Assembly: GCA_965262785.1 (NCBI GenBank)
Contig: OZ253559.1
Span: forward strand, 1,674,001-1,738,000
Direction of reading: 5' to 3'
DNA from: G965218495 sp965262785
GTDB taxonomy: Bacteria > Bacteroidota > Rhodothermia > Rhodothermales > Bin80
DNA: 64,000 bases
How positions within the stretch are numbered: position 1 is the stretch's first letter; every line of letters starts with the position of its first letter. The translations under genes and the position numbers were made by a program. Of the stretch, positions 1-8,218 are shown one piece after another. Below the pieces are notes generated by a model, which did not search any database, was not told the DNA's origin, and was given only the letters and a program-made list of their open reading frames with translations.

Positions 1-196
1 TGTTATTGCGCAAAACAGTCTTGAGCTGGGGTACTTCGACCACAGACTCCCCCCTGGCCCCCAGGATCTCCTTGGCCGTACCACCACAGCAGAACAGAAT
101 CTCATGGCCACGGGCACGGAGTGCCGCCGAAATCGCAACGCTGCGCGACGAATGTCCGCGTCCCTGACCACTTAAGGCATAGACTATTCGTGCCAT
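1..196 (-). CDS. Glycosyltransferase-like protein, N-terminal fragment (runs off the window)
   Basis: The minus strand opens with ATG at 194-196 and stays open to the window edge for 65 codons. The N-terminus MARIVYALSGQGRGHSSR followed by VAISAALRARGHEILFCCGG is the nucleotide-sugar-binding start of a GT-B fold glycosyltransferase of the MJ1255/UDP-GlcNAc-transferase kind, with a glycine-rich loop next to GHxxR and then a second beta strand. Only about the first fifth of such a protein is visible, so donor and acceptor are unknown. It lies just downstream of the DUF5683 gene on the same strand with a 15-base gap, so it may be co-transcribed with parA-parB. The family call rests on the N-terminal motif only. 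Confidence 0.6.
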   Translation of the reverse strand, partial: MARIVYALSGQGRGHSSRSVAISAALRARGHEILFCCGGTAKEILGARGESVVEVPQLKTVLRNN

Positions 197-211
197 ACTA
201 CCCCACTTGCC

Positions 212-868
212 TCAAAAGGTCCAGCGCATTGTCATGGTGCCCGGTGGGCCCAGCAACGAAAGTGCCAAGTCATCGCTCACGTCAAAGTCGAGCAGGTGGG
301 CACTGACAAACGCGTCAAGGATGGACAGTCCATACCAAAAGACGACGCCAAAGTACAAAAGGTCACGATTGCGGCGCAGGTTGTCCCGTTGGGCACGGAT
401 CTGCGGCTCAAGCCGTGCCCTGCGGGACGCGACTTCTTGTGACGACAGACTCGCTTCCGGCGCCAGGCCGAGGCGGCCAAGCAGCTTTGAGTATTCAGCT
501 GCGTATTCCGGAAAGAACGGTGTACCGTCGCCATTCGTGCGCGCCGTATAGAGATACGCGTGCCTGTACAGCAAGTAGCGTCGGTTCACCAAAATGGCAC
601 CGCCGCCAAACGCGCTCAGGCCGGCGTAAACAAGCGGGAGTTTGAGGTAGTGCCGATTATAAAGCTGTCCCAAGCCTGGAATTACAGCGCGTCGCAAAGA
701 TTGTGCGGGACGGTTGATCGCCGTGGAATCCACCTGGGCCAGGGCGTCGGAGGCAGCGAGCAAACTCAGGACACACGCGAGCAGGCGGTGCCTGAGGCTA
801 GCCTTGCGTCCCCATGAGCAGATCCAGCATCCGCGCGAGATCGTCGGAAGAGTAGTAGTGGAATTCAA
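212..868 (-). CDS. DUF5683 family membrane protein
   Basis: The protein has a hydrophobic leader (LLACVLSLLAA, ending ALAQ), then the DUF5683 core: PGLGQLYN, a membrane segment LPLVYAGLSAFGGGAILV, a basic central stretch, and a second membrane segment near YFGVVFWYGLSILDAFV. It ends in a short beta-rich tail. In Bacteroidota this family usually sits right after parB, as here, but its molecular role is not established. The only ATG (at 868) lies inside the parB 3' end and would give about 25 extra residues before the leader. A shorter start at a TTG/CTG/GTG codon around 790-800 is at least as likely. An inner-membrane protein is inferred from the two hydrophobic segments. Confidence 0.75.
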   Translation of the reverse strand: MNSTTTLPTISRGCWICSWGRKASLRHRLLACVLSLLAASDALAQVDSTAINRPAQSLRRAVIPGLGQLYNRHYLKLPLVYAGLSAFGGGAILVNRRYLLYRHAYLYTARTNGDGTPFFPEYAAEYSKLLGRLGLAPEASLSSQEVASRRARLEPQIRAQRDNLRRNRDLLYFGVVFWYGLSILDAFVSAHLLDFDVSDDLALSLLGPPGTMTMRWTF

Positions 869-1691
869 CCTTGCCTTTGCCAGACGCGTCGCACGTAAGT
901 TTCACCTTTGTACCGTAACGTGATCGCAAAGATTTCTCGATCTCCTTTACCTGCAGTGCCTGCCGTGTGGGCAGCACTGGCTCCTGTGGCTTTCTGATTC
1001 GTTGCGAAAGCTGCTGTACCCGCGATTCCACCTGGCGCACCGACAGGTTCTTGCGCAGGATATTCTCAAAGAGCCGCAGCTGCGATTCCGCATCGCTGAG
1101 TCCCAACAAGGCCCGGGCATGGCCAACAGAGAGGGTGCGCTCGCGCAGCGCAATCTGGATGCGCGGGGGAAGCCGAAGCAGGCGAAGGAAGTTTGTCACC
1201 GTTGACCTGGTCTTGCCGACGCGTCTGGCTACCTGTGCCTGCTGCAACCCGCACTCCTCGATCAGTCGCTGATAACCGAGTGCCACTTCAATCGGATTGA
1301 GCTGCTCTCGCTGGACGTTTTCAACCAGTGCCATCTCCAGCATCTCCTCTGCACTGGTCACGCGTACGAAGGCCGGCACGGTGCGCAGTCCCACCCGGCG
1401 CGCCGCCCGGAGGCGACGCTCACCGGCAATGACTTCGAATCGGTCGTTTCCTACTGCCCTTACTGTGATGGGTTGGATGATACCGAGCTCCTCAATGGAC
1501 TGGGCCAGCGCATTGAGCGCGGCGTCATCAAAGGTCTGGCGAGGCTGATACGGGTTTGGGGTAACTCTGTCAATCCGTACCTCAAAGATTCCCCCGGCAA
1601 CCACGCGCAGGCCAGCCTGCATATCAAGGGGACCGTCGGAAGGCAACAGCGAGTCCAGCCCGCGGCCAAGGGCAACCTTTTTTCGTGCCAT
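798..1691 (-). CDS. parB: Chromosome partitioning protein ParB
   Basis: A ParB/Spo0J protein of 297 residues that binds parS DNA, clamps and spreads as a CTP switch, and works with ParA in chromosome segregation. The N-terminal GRGLDSLLP motif is typical. The ParB/Srx nuclease-like domain follows, with NPYQPR, the ALAQSIEELGIIQPI segment and the GERRLRAA CTP-binding motif. Next comes a helix-turn-helix region (VARRVGKTRSTVTNFLRLL) and a C-terminal dimerisation segment. It is 30 bases downstream of parA, so the two form an operon. Its last 71 bases overlap the longest reading of the DUF5683 gene. Length and motif order are normal for the family. Confidence 0.96.
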   Translation of the reverse strand: MARKKVALGRGLDSLLPSDGPLDMQAGLRVVAGGIFEVRIDRVTPNPYQPRQTFDDAALNALAQSIEELGIIQPITVRAVGNDRFEVIAGERRLRAARRVGLRTVPAFVRVTSAEEMLEMALVENVQREQLNPIEVALGYQRLIEECGLQQAQVARRVGKTRSTVTNFLRLLRLPPRIQIALRERTLSVGHARALLGLSDAESQLRLFENILRKNLSVRQVESRVQQLSQRIRKPQEPVLPTRQALQVKEIEKSLRSRYGTKVKLTCDASGKGKVEFHYYSSDDLARMLDLLMGTQG

Positions 1692-1721
1692 AGCGCCTTC
1701 CTATACTGACGCGCAGGATAG

Positions 1722-2603
1722 CTACCCGCTAAACGAAGTGCCACCCCGGGTCGATGACGCGGAGAATTTATGAAGCACGCCGCTACTGGAGACCGTGGTC
1801 GGCGGTGACTCAAGTTTGGTCGGCCGACGCCGAAGGTAAGCCGTATTCTTGGCCAGAACCTCCTTGGCCAACGCGAAGTGATTCTTGGCGCCGGTGCAGG
1901 TGCCGTCAAACATCAGTACGGGCTTTCCAAAGCTCGGTGCCTCTGCTACGCGGACATTGCGCTGTGCAATAGTCCGAAATACGTACGGATCAAAGTAGCG
2001 CTTGACCTCGGCCGCCACTTGTTTAGACAGCCGTAGGCGGGCATCGTACAGCGTCAGCAGAACACCCTCGATGTCCAGGTTAGGATTGAAGCTCCTTCGC
2101 AGCTTCTTTATCGTGCTGAGGAGCTGTCCCAGCCCTTCGAGGGCGAAGTACTCGGCTTGCACTGGGATCAGAACGGAGTCCGCAGCGGTCAAGGCATTCA
2201 GCGTCAAAAGGCCCAGGGACGGGGGACAATCAATAATGACGAAGTCATACCGGCTATTGGTGTCGCCAAGGGCGCGCGCAAGCCGGCGCTCGCGGGAATT
2301 CAGATTGAGGAGTTCGATTTCGGCGCCAACCAGGTTCATGCTTCCAGGCAACAGATGCAGGTTGGGCACCGCCGTTTGGCGGATGGCGTCCCGGGCCGGT
2401 ATTTTGCCTATGACGACTTCATAGCTGGAATGGGCCAAAGTCCGTGGGTCGAAGCCGAGTCCAGAGGTGCAGTTGGCCTGGGGATCCATGTCTACCAAAA
2501 GGATGGGGTGCTCCATCACTGCCAACGATGCGGCAAGATTGATGGCTGTGGTGGTCTTTCCCACACCACCCTTCTGGTTGGCTATCGCAATAGTCTTTGC
2601 CAT
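1722..2603 (-). CDS. parA: Chromosome partitioning ATPase ParA (Soj)
   Basis: A deviant-Walker ParA/MinD-type ATPase of 293 residues that forms ATP-dependent DNA-bound dimers and drives movement of ParB-parS complexes. It starts with MAKTIAIANQKGGVGKTTTA (Walker A, KGGVGKTT), followed by LLVDMDPQANCTSGLG (Walker A') and VIIDCPPSLGLLTLNAL (Walker B). The family normally ends near the FALAKEVL helix. This copy continues for about 40 further residues rich in Ser, Thr and Arg, which look disordered. It is first in the parA-parB-DUF5683 operon, with the DUF5989 gene 73 bases upstream on the same strand. Confidence 0.96.
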   Translation of the reverse strand: MAKTIAIANQKGGVGKTTTAINLAASLAVMEHPILLVDMDPQANCTSGLGFDPRTLAHSSYEVVIGKIPARDAIRQTAVPNLHLLPGSMNLVGAEIELLNLNSRERRLARALGDTNSRYDFVIIDCPPSLGLLTLNALTAADSVLIPVQAEYFALEGLGQLLSTIKKLRRSFNPNLDIEGVLLTLYDARLRLSKQVAAEVKRYFDPYVFRTIAQRNVRVAEAPSFGKPVLMFDGTCTGAKNHFALAKEVLAKNTAYLRRRPTKLESPPTTVSSSGVLHKFSASSTRGGTSFSG

Positions 2604-2676
2604 AAGCGAACGGTCTCAGGCCACTTATGCGGACGCATGGGCCGCATTGCTCACTGCGAACAAGCCATCAAGTTTC

Positions 2677-2877
2677 CTAAAAGAAAGCGTAAATGAGCGG
2701 CGCAAGGGCAGAGCCTTGCGTTGCGGCGATGAGTAGGCTCAAGAATTGGAGCACGAACACAATCGGAATCAACCAGTATTTCTTCCGCACGCGCAAGAAT
2801 CGCAAGAACTCGATGAGGATATCCAGCTTGCTCACAGCGCATACTACCGGCTTTCCGTTTCGTATGCTCGCGATCAA
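2677..2877 (-). CDS. DUF5989 family single-pass membrane protein
   Basis: A 66-residue protein whose second half matches the small DUF5989 family: ILIEFLRFLRVRKKYWLIPI, then a strongly hydrophobic stretch VFVLQFLSLLIA and the end TQGSALAPLIYAFF. The RxRKKxWLxPI and QGSALAPFIY-type ends are the family signature. One membrane helix is predicted, with the basic RVRKK side cytosolic. Family members are often found beside SxtJ and carbamoyltransferase genes in glycan clusters, but here it lies between parA and a divergent permease operon. Function is unknown. ATG at 2875-2877 gives a slightly longer N-terminus than usual, and an internal start is possible. Confidence 0.8.
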   Translation of the reverse strand: MIASIRNGKPVVCAVSKLDILIEFLRFLRVRKKYWLIPIVFVLQFLSLLIAATQGSALAPLIYAFF

Positions 2878-2973
2878 GATAATGTTCCGCGCGTCTACAA
2901 CGTTGTACGCGCTGTAACCCGTCGGACGCCTTTTCGTAGCAGTTCATGAAGCAATATTGACGGGTCTGATCCA

Positions 2974-4209
2974 TTGCATGTAGTTAAGGTATTCGTAGAG
3001 TTTTGGGAAGGGCTGGTAATTGCCGGTCGGTCGATGTTCGCGCACAAGCTGCGCAGCTCCCTGACAATGCTGGGCATTGTCATCGGAATCGTTACCGTAA
3101 CCAGCATGTTCACGATCATCAATGGGCTGGAGCGCAGTTTCGAGAATTCGCTCTCGATGCTGGGCACAAATGTCCTGTACGTGCAGAGGTCCGGGTGGTT
3201 TATGTCGGAAGTAGACTGGATTAAGGCACGCAATCGCCCAAGAATCACGAAGGAGCTGGTGGACGTCATTCGGGTCCAATCCAAGTACGCGAGCGCGGTA
3301 GCACCGACTGTGGGCTCAAGTCGACCGGTTCGCTACCGCGACCGGGCGCTGTATGGCATCAGAATTGAGGGTTCTACGCCCGAAATCACCAGGATTGACG
3401 ACATAGATCTTGAGGCAGGTCGCTGGTACTCCGAAGCCGAGCTTCATGCGGCGCGGCCGGTGGCGGTCCTCGGCGCGGAGGTTGCCGAGGAATTGTTTCC
3501 CAGCGAGCGAGCGTTGGGCAAGCGAGTGCGAATCGGGCACACGCGATTCGAGGTGATCGGCGTACTGAAACGGCAAGGCAAATTCATGGGTCTTTTCTCC
3601 TTTGATGATCAGGTTCAGATTCCGCTGAGCACATTTGAGCGCATCTTCGGGCGGTACCGGAGCGTCACCATAGAGGTCAAGGCCGCATCCGCCAATTTAG
3701 TGCACCTGGCGGAAGACGAGCTCACCGGCATATTGCGCGCGGCTCGTGGCGTTGATGCAGCAGAAGAGAACAACTTTGCTATCAACAAATCCCAGGCGTT
3801 TCGGGACCAGATAGGCGAAGTAAAGGCCACCATATATGCCATTGGCATCTTCTTAACTGGCCTGGCACTGGTCGTCGGCGGCATTGGCGTGATGAACATC
3901 ATGTTCGTCTCGGTGAAGGAGCGAACCAGGGAGATAGGTGTCAGGAAAGCTGTCGGGGCACCTCGCCGGGCCATCCTGATGCAGTTCCTGACTGAGGCCA
4001 TTGGCGTATGCGTAGGCGCAGGCATTATCGGCGTAGCCATCTCCGCCGGTGCCGCACTGGTCATCAGCCAGTTTGTGCCGGCCTACCTGGCAACGGGAAC
4101 AGTGATTCTGGCATTCGGCATATGCGTCGGTGTTGGCATCACCTTCGGGATTGTGCCCGCATGGAATGCAGCGCGACTCAATCCCATTGACGCGCTGCGA
4201 TACAGCTGA
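2974..4209 (+). CDS. ABC transporter permease, MacB/FtsX type (pair 1, first gene)
   Basis: An ABC-type permease of 411 residues with the MacB topology: a first membrane helix just after a short cytosolic N-terminus (LRSSLTMLGIVIGIVTVTSM), a large periplasmic MacB_PCD domain (about residues 45-265), and three C-terminal FtsX-type helices. These include GGIGVMNIMFVSVKERTREI and the coupling segment GVRKAVGAPRRAI that normally docks on an ATPase. Such permeases use the cytosolic ATPase for periplasmic work on substrates, lipoproteins or peptides. The start is TTG at 2974, chosen by comparison with the paralog at 5758. It is followed 3 bases later by a second permease, so the pair probably forms a heterodimer. 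No ATP-binding gene is adjacent. Confidence 0.9.
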   Translation: MHVVKVFVEFWEGLVIAGRSMFAHKLRSSLTMLGIVIGIVTVTSMFTIINGLERSFENSLSMLGTNVLYVQRSGWFMSEVDWIKARNRPRITKELVDVIRVQSKYASAVAPTVGSSRPVRYRDRALYGIRIEGSTPEITRIDDIDLEAGRWYSEAELHAARPVAVLGAEVAEELFPSERALGKRVRIGHTRFEVIGVLKRQGKFMGLFSFDDQVQIPLSTFERIFGRYRSVTIEVKAASANLVHLAEDELTGILRAARGVDAAEENNFAINKSQAFRDQIGEVKATIYAIGIFLTGLALVVGGIGVMNIMFVSVKERTREIGVRKAVGAPRRAILMQFLTEAIGVCVGAGIIGVAISAGAALVISQFVPAYLATGTVILAFGICVGVGITFGIVPAWNAARLNPIDALRYS

Positions 4210-4212
4210 GTC

Positions 4213-5436
4213 ATGATAAACCTGGAGTTTATACGACTGGCCTGGGAGTCGGTGCGGAGCCACAAATTGCGGAGCGCACTTACACTCTTGGGGATGGTCA
4301 TCGGTGTGTTCGCGATCATCGTCGCGGTAACGGCCGTTGAGGTCATCAAATCCAGTGCCACCGGCACCGTGGAATCATTCGGTGCTACCACCTTTACTGT
4401 CTCCAGCAGGAATGGATTTCAGCAGCGTGGAGGTCGATGGCGCCCAAGGCGAAACCTGACCTATGACGAGGCCGAACGGCTGGCCGAGCGTGCCGAGCTT
4501 CCGATGGGGATCAGCCCGGAAATGAGGAGGGGTTCTGGGGTCGAGGCACGTGCCGGCGGACTGAAGACCGAGCCCTCAGTGATCTTTCTGGGATCGAATG
4601 AATTCTGGCTTGGAAGCTACGGGTTTGACATGTCCGAGGGCCGGTTTCTGGGAGAACAGGATGTGCAATTGGCTCGATCGGTAGCGGTCATTGGCGCTGA
4701 TGTGGAAGATGAGCTCTTTCCCAACGAGAAGGCCATCGGCAAGGACATAGTCATTGATGGCTACCGATACAGCGTCATCGGAGTGATGGCGGAAAAAGGT
4801 GATGCGTTCGGTCAAAATGTCGACATGATTGCGCTGGTGCCGATCACGCGCATGATCAACCTGTACAGCGCGGCTCGGCGCGACATCGATATCGCCGTGC
4901 GCGCGCCCAGCATGCAGGACCTGGAGGCAACCATGGATGAGACCATCGGCATCCTGCGCGTGATCCGGGGCGTTGGGCCGGGCGAAGAAAACGACTTCGA
5001 AGTCGAAAGCAACCAAAGCATTGTTGAGCAGATTGGTCAGTTTACCGGCAAGATCGCATTGGGCGGCGCGGCGGTAGGTCTGATAACGCTCTTTGCGGCC
5101 GGCATCGGGATCATGAACATCATGTTGGTATCGGTCACTGAGCGCACGCGAGAAATTGGGGTACGCAAGGCGGTAGGCGCGCGCCGCCGTGATGTGCTGC
5201 AACAGTTTCTGTATGAAGCCATCTTTCTCTGCCAGATTGGCGGGATCATCGGGATCATGGCGGGCGCTGCGGGGGGCAACCTCCTGGGCTTCGTGTTTAA
5301 GACTTCGTTTGTATTCCCTTGGATGTGGGCAATTGGGGCGACGCTGGCGGTTACCGGGATCGCAATCGTCTTTGGCGTTTACCCTGCTTCCAAGGCGGCG
5401 AGGCTTGACCCTATTGAGGCGTTGCGCTACGAATAG
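4213..5436 (+). CDS. ABC transporter permease, MacB/FtsX type (pair 1, second gene)
   Basis: A partner permease of 407 residues, again with one N-terminal helix (LRSALTLLGMVIGVFAIIVA), a periplasmic MacB_PCD domain and a C-terminal FtsX domain. That domain carries AAGIGIMNIMLVSVTERTRE and the coupling helix IGVRKAVGARRRDVLQQFL. It begins 3 bases after the stop of the preceding permease, so the two are almost certainly translationally coupled. It differs from its partner in a longer basic insert (RGGRWRPRRNLTYDEAE). It is closer to the gene at 6993 than to its own neighbour, which shows that a two-gene module was duplicated as a block. Confidence 0.9.
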   Translation: MINLEFIRLAWESVRSHKLRSALTLLGMVIGVFAIIVAVTAVEVIKSSATGTVESFGATTFTVSSRNGFQQRGGRWRPRRNLTYDEAERLAERAELPMGISPEMRRGSGVEARAGGLKTEPSVIFLGSNEFWLGSYGFDMSEGRFLGEQDVQLARSVAVIGADVEDELFPNEKAIGKDIVIDGYRYSVIGVMAEKGDAFGQNVDMIALVPITRMINLYSAARRDIDIAVRAPSMQDLEATMDETIGILRVIRGVGPGEENDFEVESNQSIVEQIGQFTGKIALGGAAVGLITLFAAGIGIMNIMLVSVTERTREIGVRKAVGARRRDVLQQFLYEAIFLCQIGGIIGIMAGAAGGNLLGFVFKTSFVFPWMWAIGATLAVTGIAIVFGVYPASKAARLDPIEALRYE

Positions 5437-5757
5437 GACGCAAAGCTGCCCGCGACCCGCCTTTCTCAGATTGATGCAGCAGGCAGCACTTCAGAATGCC
5501 CGCAGTGGGCTGACAGGGATGCAGGCCGCGTAGCATTTGCGGTCAGGCCAGCACGAGTGGCTAGTTCAAATGCGCAGGTCTCTCGGGAGTCGTTTCGCCT
5601 GAGCCCTGCATGCGTGGCCACGTGAACTGCCGTCGTTCTTTCCTATTTTTCGCGATCATTAGCTTGGAAGCTGCGTTTCAGGCGAGGATCATGCGTAGCA
5701 CAGCGGTCCTGTAGCCATAGCCTCGGCGTCTTACCACCGAGAATAGCCAGCCTTGTC
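5437..5757 (+). other. Intergenic gap between the two permease pairs
   Basis: These 321 bases hold no convincing reading frame, structural RNA or clear terminator. They probably contain the promoter of the second permease pair. I see no obvious sigma-70-like boxes and no strong ribosome-binding site just before the GTG at 5758. Confidence 0.5.
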
Positions 5758-6987
5758 GTGACACGGTTTCTTGTAGAGCTTTCAGAAGCTTTTCATATTG
5801 CGGTCAGGTCGCTTATGTCGCAGAAGTTGCGCAGTCTACTGACCATGCTGGGCATCGTCATAGGCATCGTAACCGTGACCGCGATGTTTACAATCATCAC
5901 CGGGTTGGAACAGGAGTTTGAAAACTCGCTGGCGATGCTGGGTACCAATGTCCTTTATGTCGAGAAGGAGTCCTGGTTTAAGTCCCCCAGCGAGGAACGG
6001 AAGCAGCGGAATCGGCCGAGAATTGAATTGGAGCTGGCTGACGAAATCAGAAGCCAGGCCAAGTTCGTAGCTGCGGTGGCGCCCACCGTACAGACGGTCC
6101 GGCCCGTCAAGTACCGCAGCAGGACGTTATACGGCATATACACGCAGGGCTCCACAGCTGAAATCACCCGTGTTATGGATGTCGATCTGGATTCGGGCCG
6201 CTGGTACACGGAGCTTGAAAACCAGACGGGCAATCCCGTAGTCGTCATTGGGGCCAATGTTGCCGAAGAGCTTTTTCCTAATGAGCAGCCGCTTGGCAAG
6301 CGCGTTCGCATAGGAGGCAATCGCTTTGAGGTCATAGGTGTCATGGCGCAGCAAGGCAAGTTCATGGGCATGTTTTCGTTTGACGATCAGGCTCAGATGC
6401 CGCTGAAGACCTTCACGAAGTTCTTCGGCCGCTTCCGTAGCGCAAGGATCGAAATCAGGGCAGCGTCAGCCGAAGTGCTTGATAAGGCAGAGGATGAGGT
6501 TATTGGCATCGTTCGTGCAGCACGCGGCGTAGACGCCATGCAGGAAAGCAATTTTGCTATCAACCGAACACAGATGTTCGAAGAAGCCGTCGGGCAGATC
6601 AAAGCCATCACATACGCTATCGGAATCTTTCTCACCAGCCTTGCGCTCCTGGTAGGGGGCATTGGTGTGATGAACATCATGTTTGTATCGGTGAAGGAGC
6701 GCACGAAAGAGATTGGCATCCGCAAGGCAGTCGGCGCGAAGCGGCGCGCAATTATGGCCCAGTTTCTGCTTGAGGCCGTGGGCGTCTGCCTCTTTGCGGG
6801 CCTGATGGGCGTAGGGGTTTCTGCAGGTGTGACAGAACTCATTGCTCGCTACATACCGGCTGTGCTGGCTCCCGGAACCATCGGGCTGGCTTTTGGCATC
6901 TGCGTCGGCGTCGGGATCATCTTTGGCCTTGTGCCTGCGTGGAACGCTGCCCGCCAGAGTCCGATTGATGCACTCCGCTACGGATAG
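5758..6987 (+). CDS. ABC transporter permease, MacB/FtsX type (pair 2, first gene)
   Basis: A permease of 409 residues that aligns along its whole length with the gene at 2974. It has the same first helix (LRSLLTMLGIVIGIVTVTAM), the same periplasmic landmarks (AELFPNEQPLGKRVRIG-like segment, FSFDDQAQMPL) and the same FtsX end (GGIGVMNIMFVSVKERTKEI, then GIRKAVGAKRRAI). The GTG at 5758 is chosen because the paralog begins at the equivalent point. Together with the next gene it makes the second copy of a duplicated two-permease module. No ATPase gene lies next to it, so it must share one encoded elsewhere. Confidence 0.9.
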   Translation: MTRFLVELSEAFHIAVRSLMSQKLRSLLTMLGIVIGIVTVTAMFTIITGLEQEFENSLAMLGTNVLYVEKESWFKSPSEERKQRNRPRIELELADEIRSQAKFVAAVAPTVQTVRPVKYRSRTLYGIYTQGSTAEITRVMDVDLDSGRWYTELENQTGNPVVVIGANVAEELFPNEQPLGKRVRIGGNRFEVIGVMAQQGKFMGMFSFDDQAQMPLKTFTKFFGRFRSARIEIRAASAEVLDKAEDEVIGIVRAARGVDAMQESNFAINRTQMFEEAVGQIKAITYAIGIFLTSLALLVGGIGVMNIMFVSVKERTKEIGIRKAVGAKRRAIMAQFLLEAVGVCLFAGLMGVGVSAGVTELIARYIPAVLAPGTIGLAFGICVGVGIIFGLVPAWNAARQSPIDALRYG

Positions 6988-6992
6988 AGGCC

Positions 6993-8213
6993 ATGATCAA
7001 ATTTGAATTCATTCGGCTGGCATGGGAAACTGTGCGGAGTCACAAGCTCCGTTCAGCACTCACGCTGCTGGGCATGATAATTGGGGTCTTTGCCATCATA
7101 GTGGCGGTGACTGCTGTTGAGGTCATCAAGTCCAGTGCCACCACTGCGGTGGAGTCCTTTGGATCAACGACCTTTTCGGTTGAGCGCAAGGACACTTTTT
7201 CGCGTAGCGGCACCGGAGTCCGTGGCCGCCAGCGGCTTACCTACAAGCAGATGGAGCAGCTTGCCCAGCGCAGTGTGTTGCCTGCGGCCGTGAGTGCTTC
7301 CATGGGAGGATGGATGGTTGAGGCGCGGTATCGTGACAAGGAGACTGACCCGGTAGTGATTTTCATCGGATCAAACCAGCATTTTTTGGGCAACAATGGC
7401 TTCGAGATGTCCCAGGGGCGGTTTCTGACCGAGCAGGACGTTCATCTCTCGCGTCCGGTGGCCGTGATTGGCTATGACTTGGCTGACGAACTGTTTCCGA
7501 CCGAAACGCCCATCGGCAAAGATGTCATCTTGAGTGGCAACCGTTACCAGGTGGTAGGTGTGCTCGAAGAAAAAGGAGAGGTGTTTGGCCAGAACTTTGA
7601 CATGCTGTCAATCGTGCCAATTACGCGCATGATCATGCTGTATGGCGCCTCCAATTGGGATGTGCAAATCAAAGTCCGCGCAGTCAACATGCAAATGCTG
7701 GATGCAACCATGGAAGAATCCATTGGCGTGTTGCGCGTCATTCGGCGCGTCAAGCCGGGTGAAGAAAACAATTTCGAAATCGTCAGTAACGAAGGCATAG
7801 TCGGCGAGATTACCAGATTTACCAACAGCATTGCCAAGGGTGGGGCCGCTATTGGCCTGATCACGCTCCTTGCCGCCGGCATTGGTATCATGAATATTAT
7901 GCTGGTTTCTGTGACGGAGCGCACGCGCGAGATTGGCATACGAAAGGCAGTAGGTGCCCGCAGGCGAGATGTATTGCGCCAGTTTCTCTACGAGGCGATG
8001 TTTCTGTGTCAGATTGGCGGGATCATCGGAATCCTGGCGGGTGCCGGAGGTGGCAACTTGGTGGGGTATTTTGCAAAGACACCATTTGTCTTCCCGTGGC
8101 TATGGGCTCTTATCGCCGTAGGTGGCGTAACAGGCATCGCGCTGATCTTCGGAGTCTACCCAGCCTACAAGGCAGCTGGGCTTGATCCTATTGAGGCGCT
8201 ACGGCACGAATAG
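6993..8213 (+). CDS. ABC transporter permease, MacB/FtsX type (pair 2, second gene)
   Basis: A permease of 406 residues, paralogous to the gene at 4213. It has LRSALTLLGMIIGVFAIIVA at the N-terminus, a MacB_PCD domain with the FGQNFDMLSIVPITRMIMLY segment, and a C-terminal FtsX domain with AAGIGIMNIMLVSVTERTRE and IGIRKAVGARRRDV. It starts 5 bases after its partner and ends 5 bases before rpiA, so at least these three genes may be one transcript. The two paralogous pairs differ most in the periplasmic domain, as expected if they handle different substrates or partners. Confidence 0.9.
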   Translation: MIKFEFIRLAWETVRSHKLRSALTLLGMIIGVFAIIVAVTAVEVIKSSATTAVESFGSTTFSVERKDTFSRSGTGVRGRQRLTYKQMEQLAQRSVLPAAVSASMGGWMVEARYRDKETDPVVIFIGSNQHFLGNNGFEMSQGRFLTEQDVHLSRPVAVIGYDLADELFPTETPIGKDVILSGNRYQVVGVLEEKGEVFGQNFDMLSIVPITRMIMLYGASNWDVQIKVRAVNMQMLDATMEESIGVLRVIRRVKPGEENNFEIVSNEGIVGEITRFTNSIAKGGAAIGLITLLAAGIGIMNIMLVSVTERTREIGIRKAVGARRRDVLRQFLYEAMFLCQIGGIIGILAGAGGGNLVGYFAKTPFVFPWLWALIAVGGVTGIALIFGVYPAYKAAGLDPIEALRHE

Positions 8214-8218
8214 CGCCT

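Noticed and set aside
5612..5630. A CACGTGAA half-site resembling parS
   Set aside because: The other half does not match the TGTTtCACGTGaAACA palindrome, and it is not inside or beside parB.
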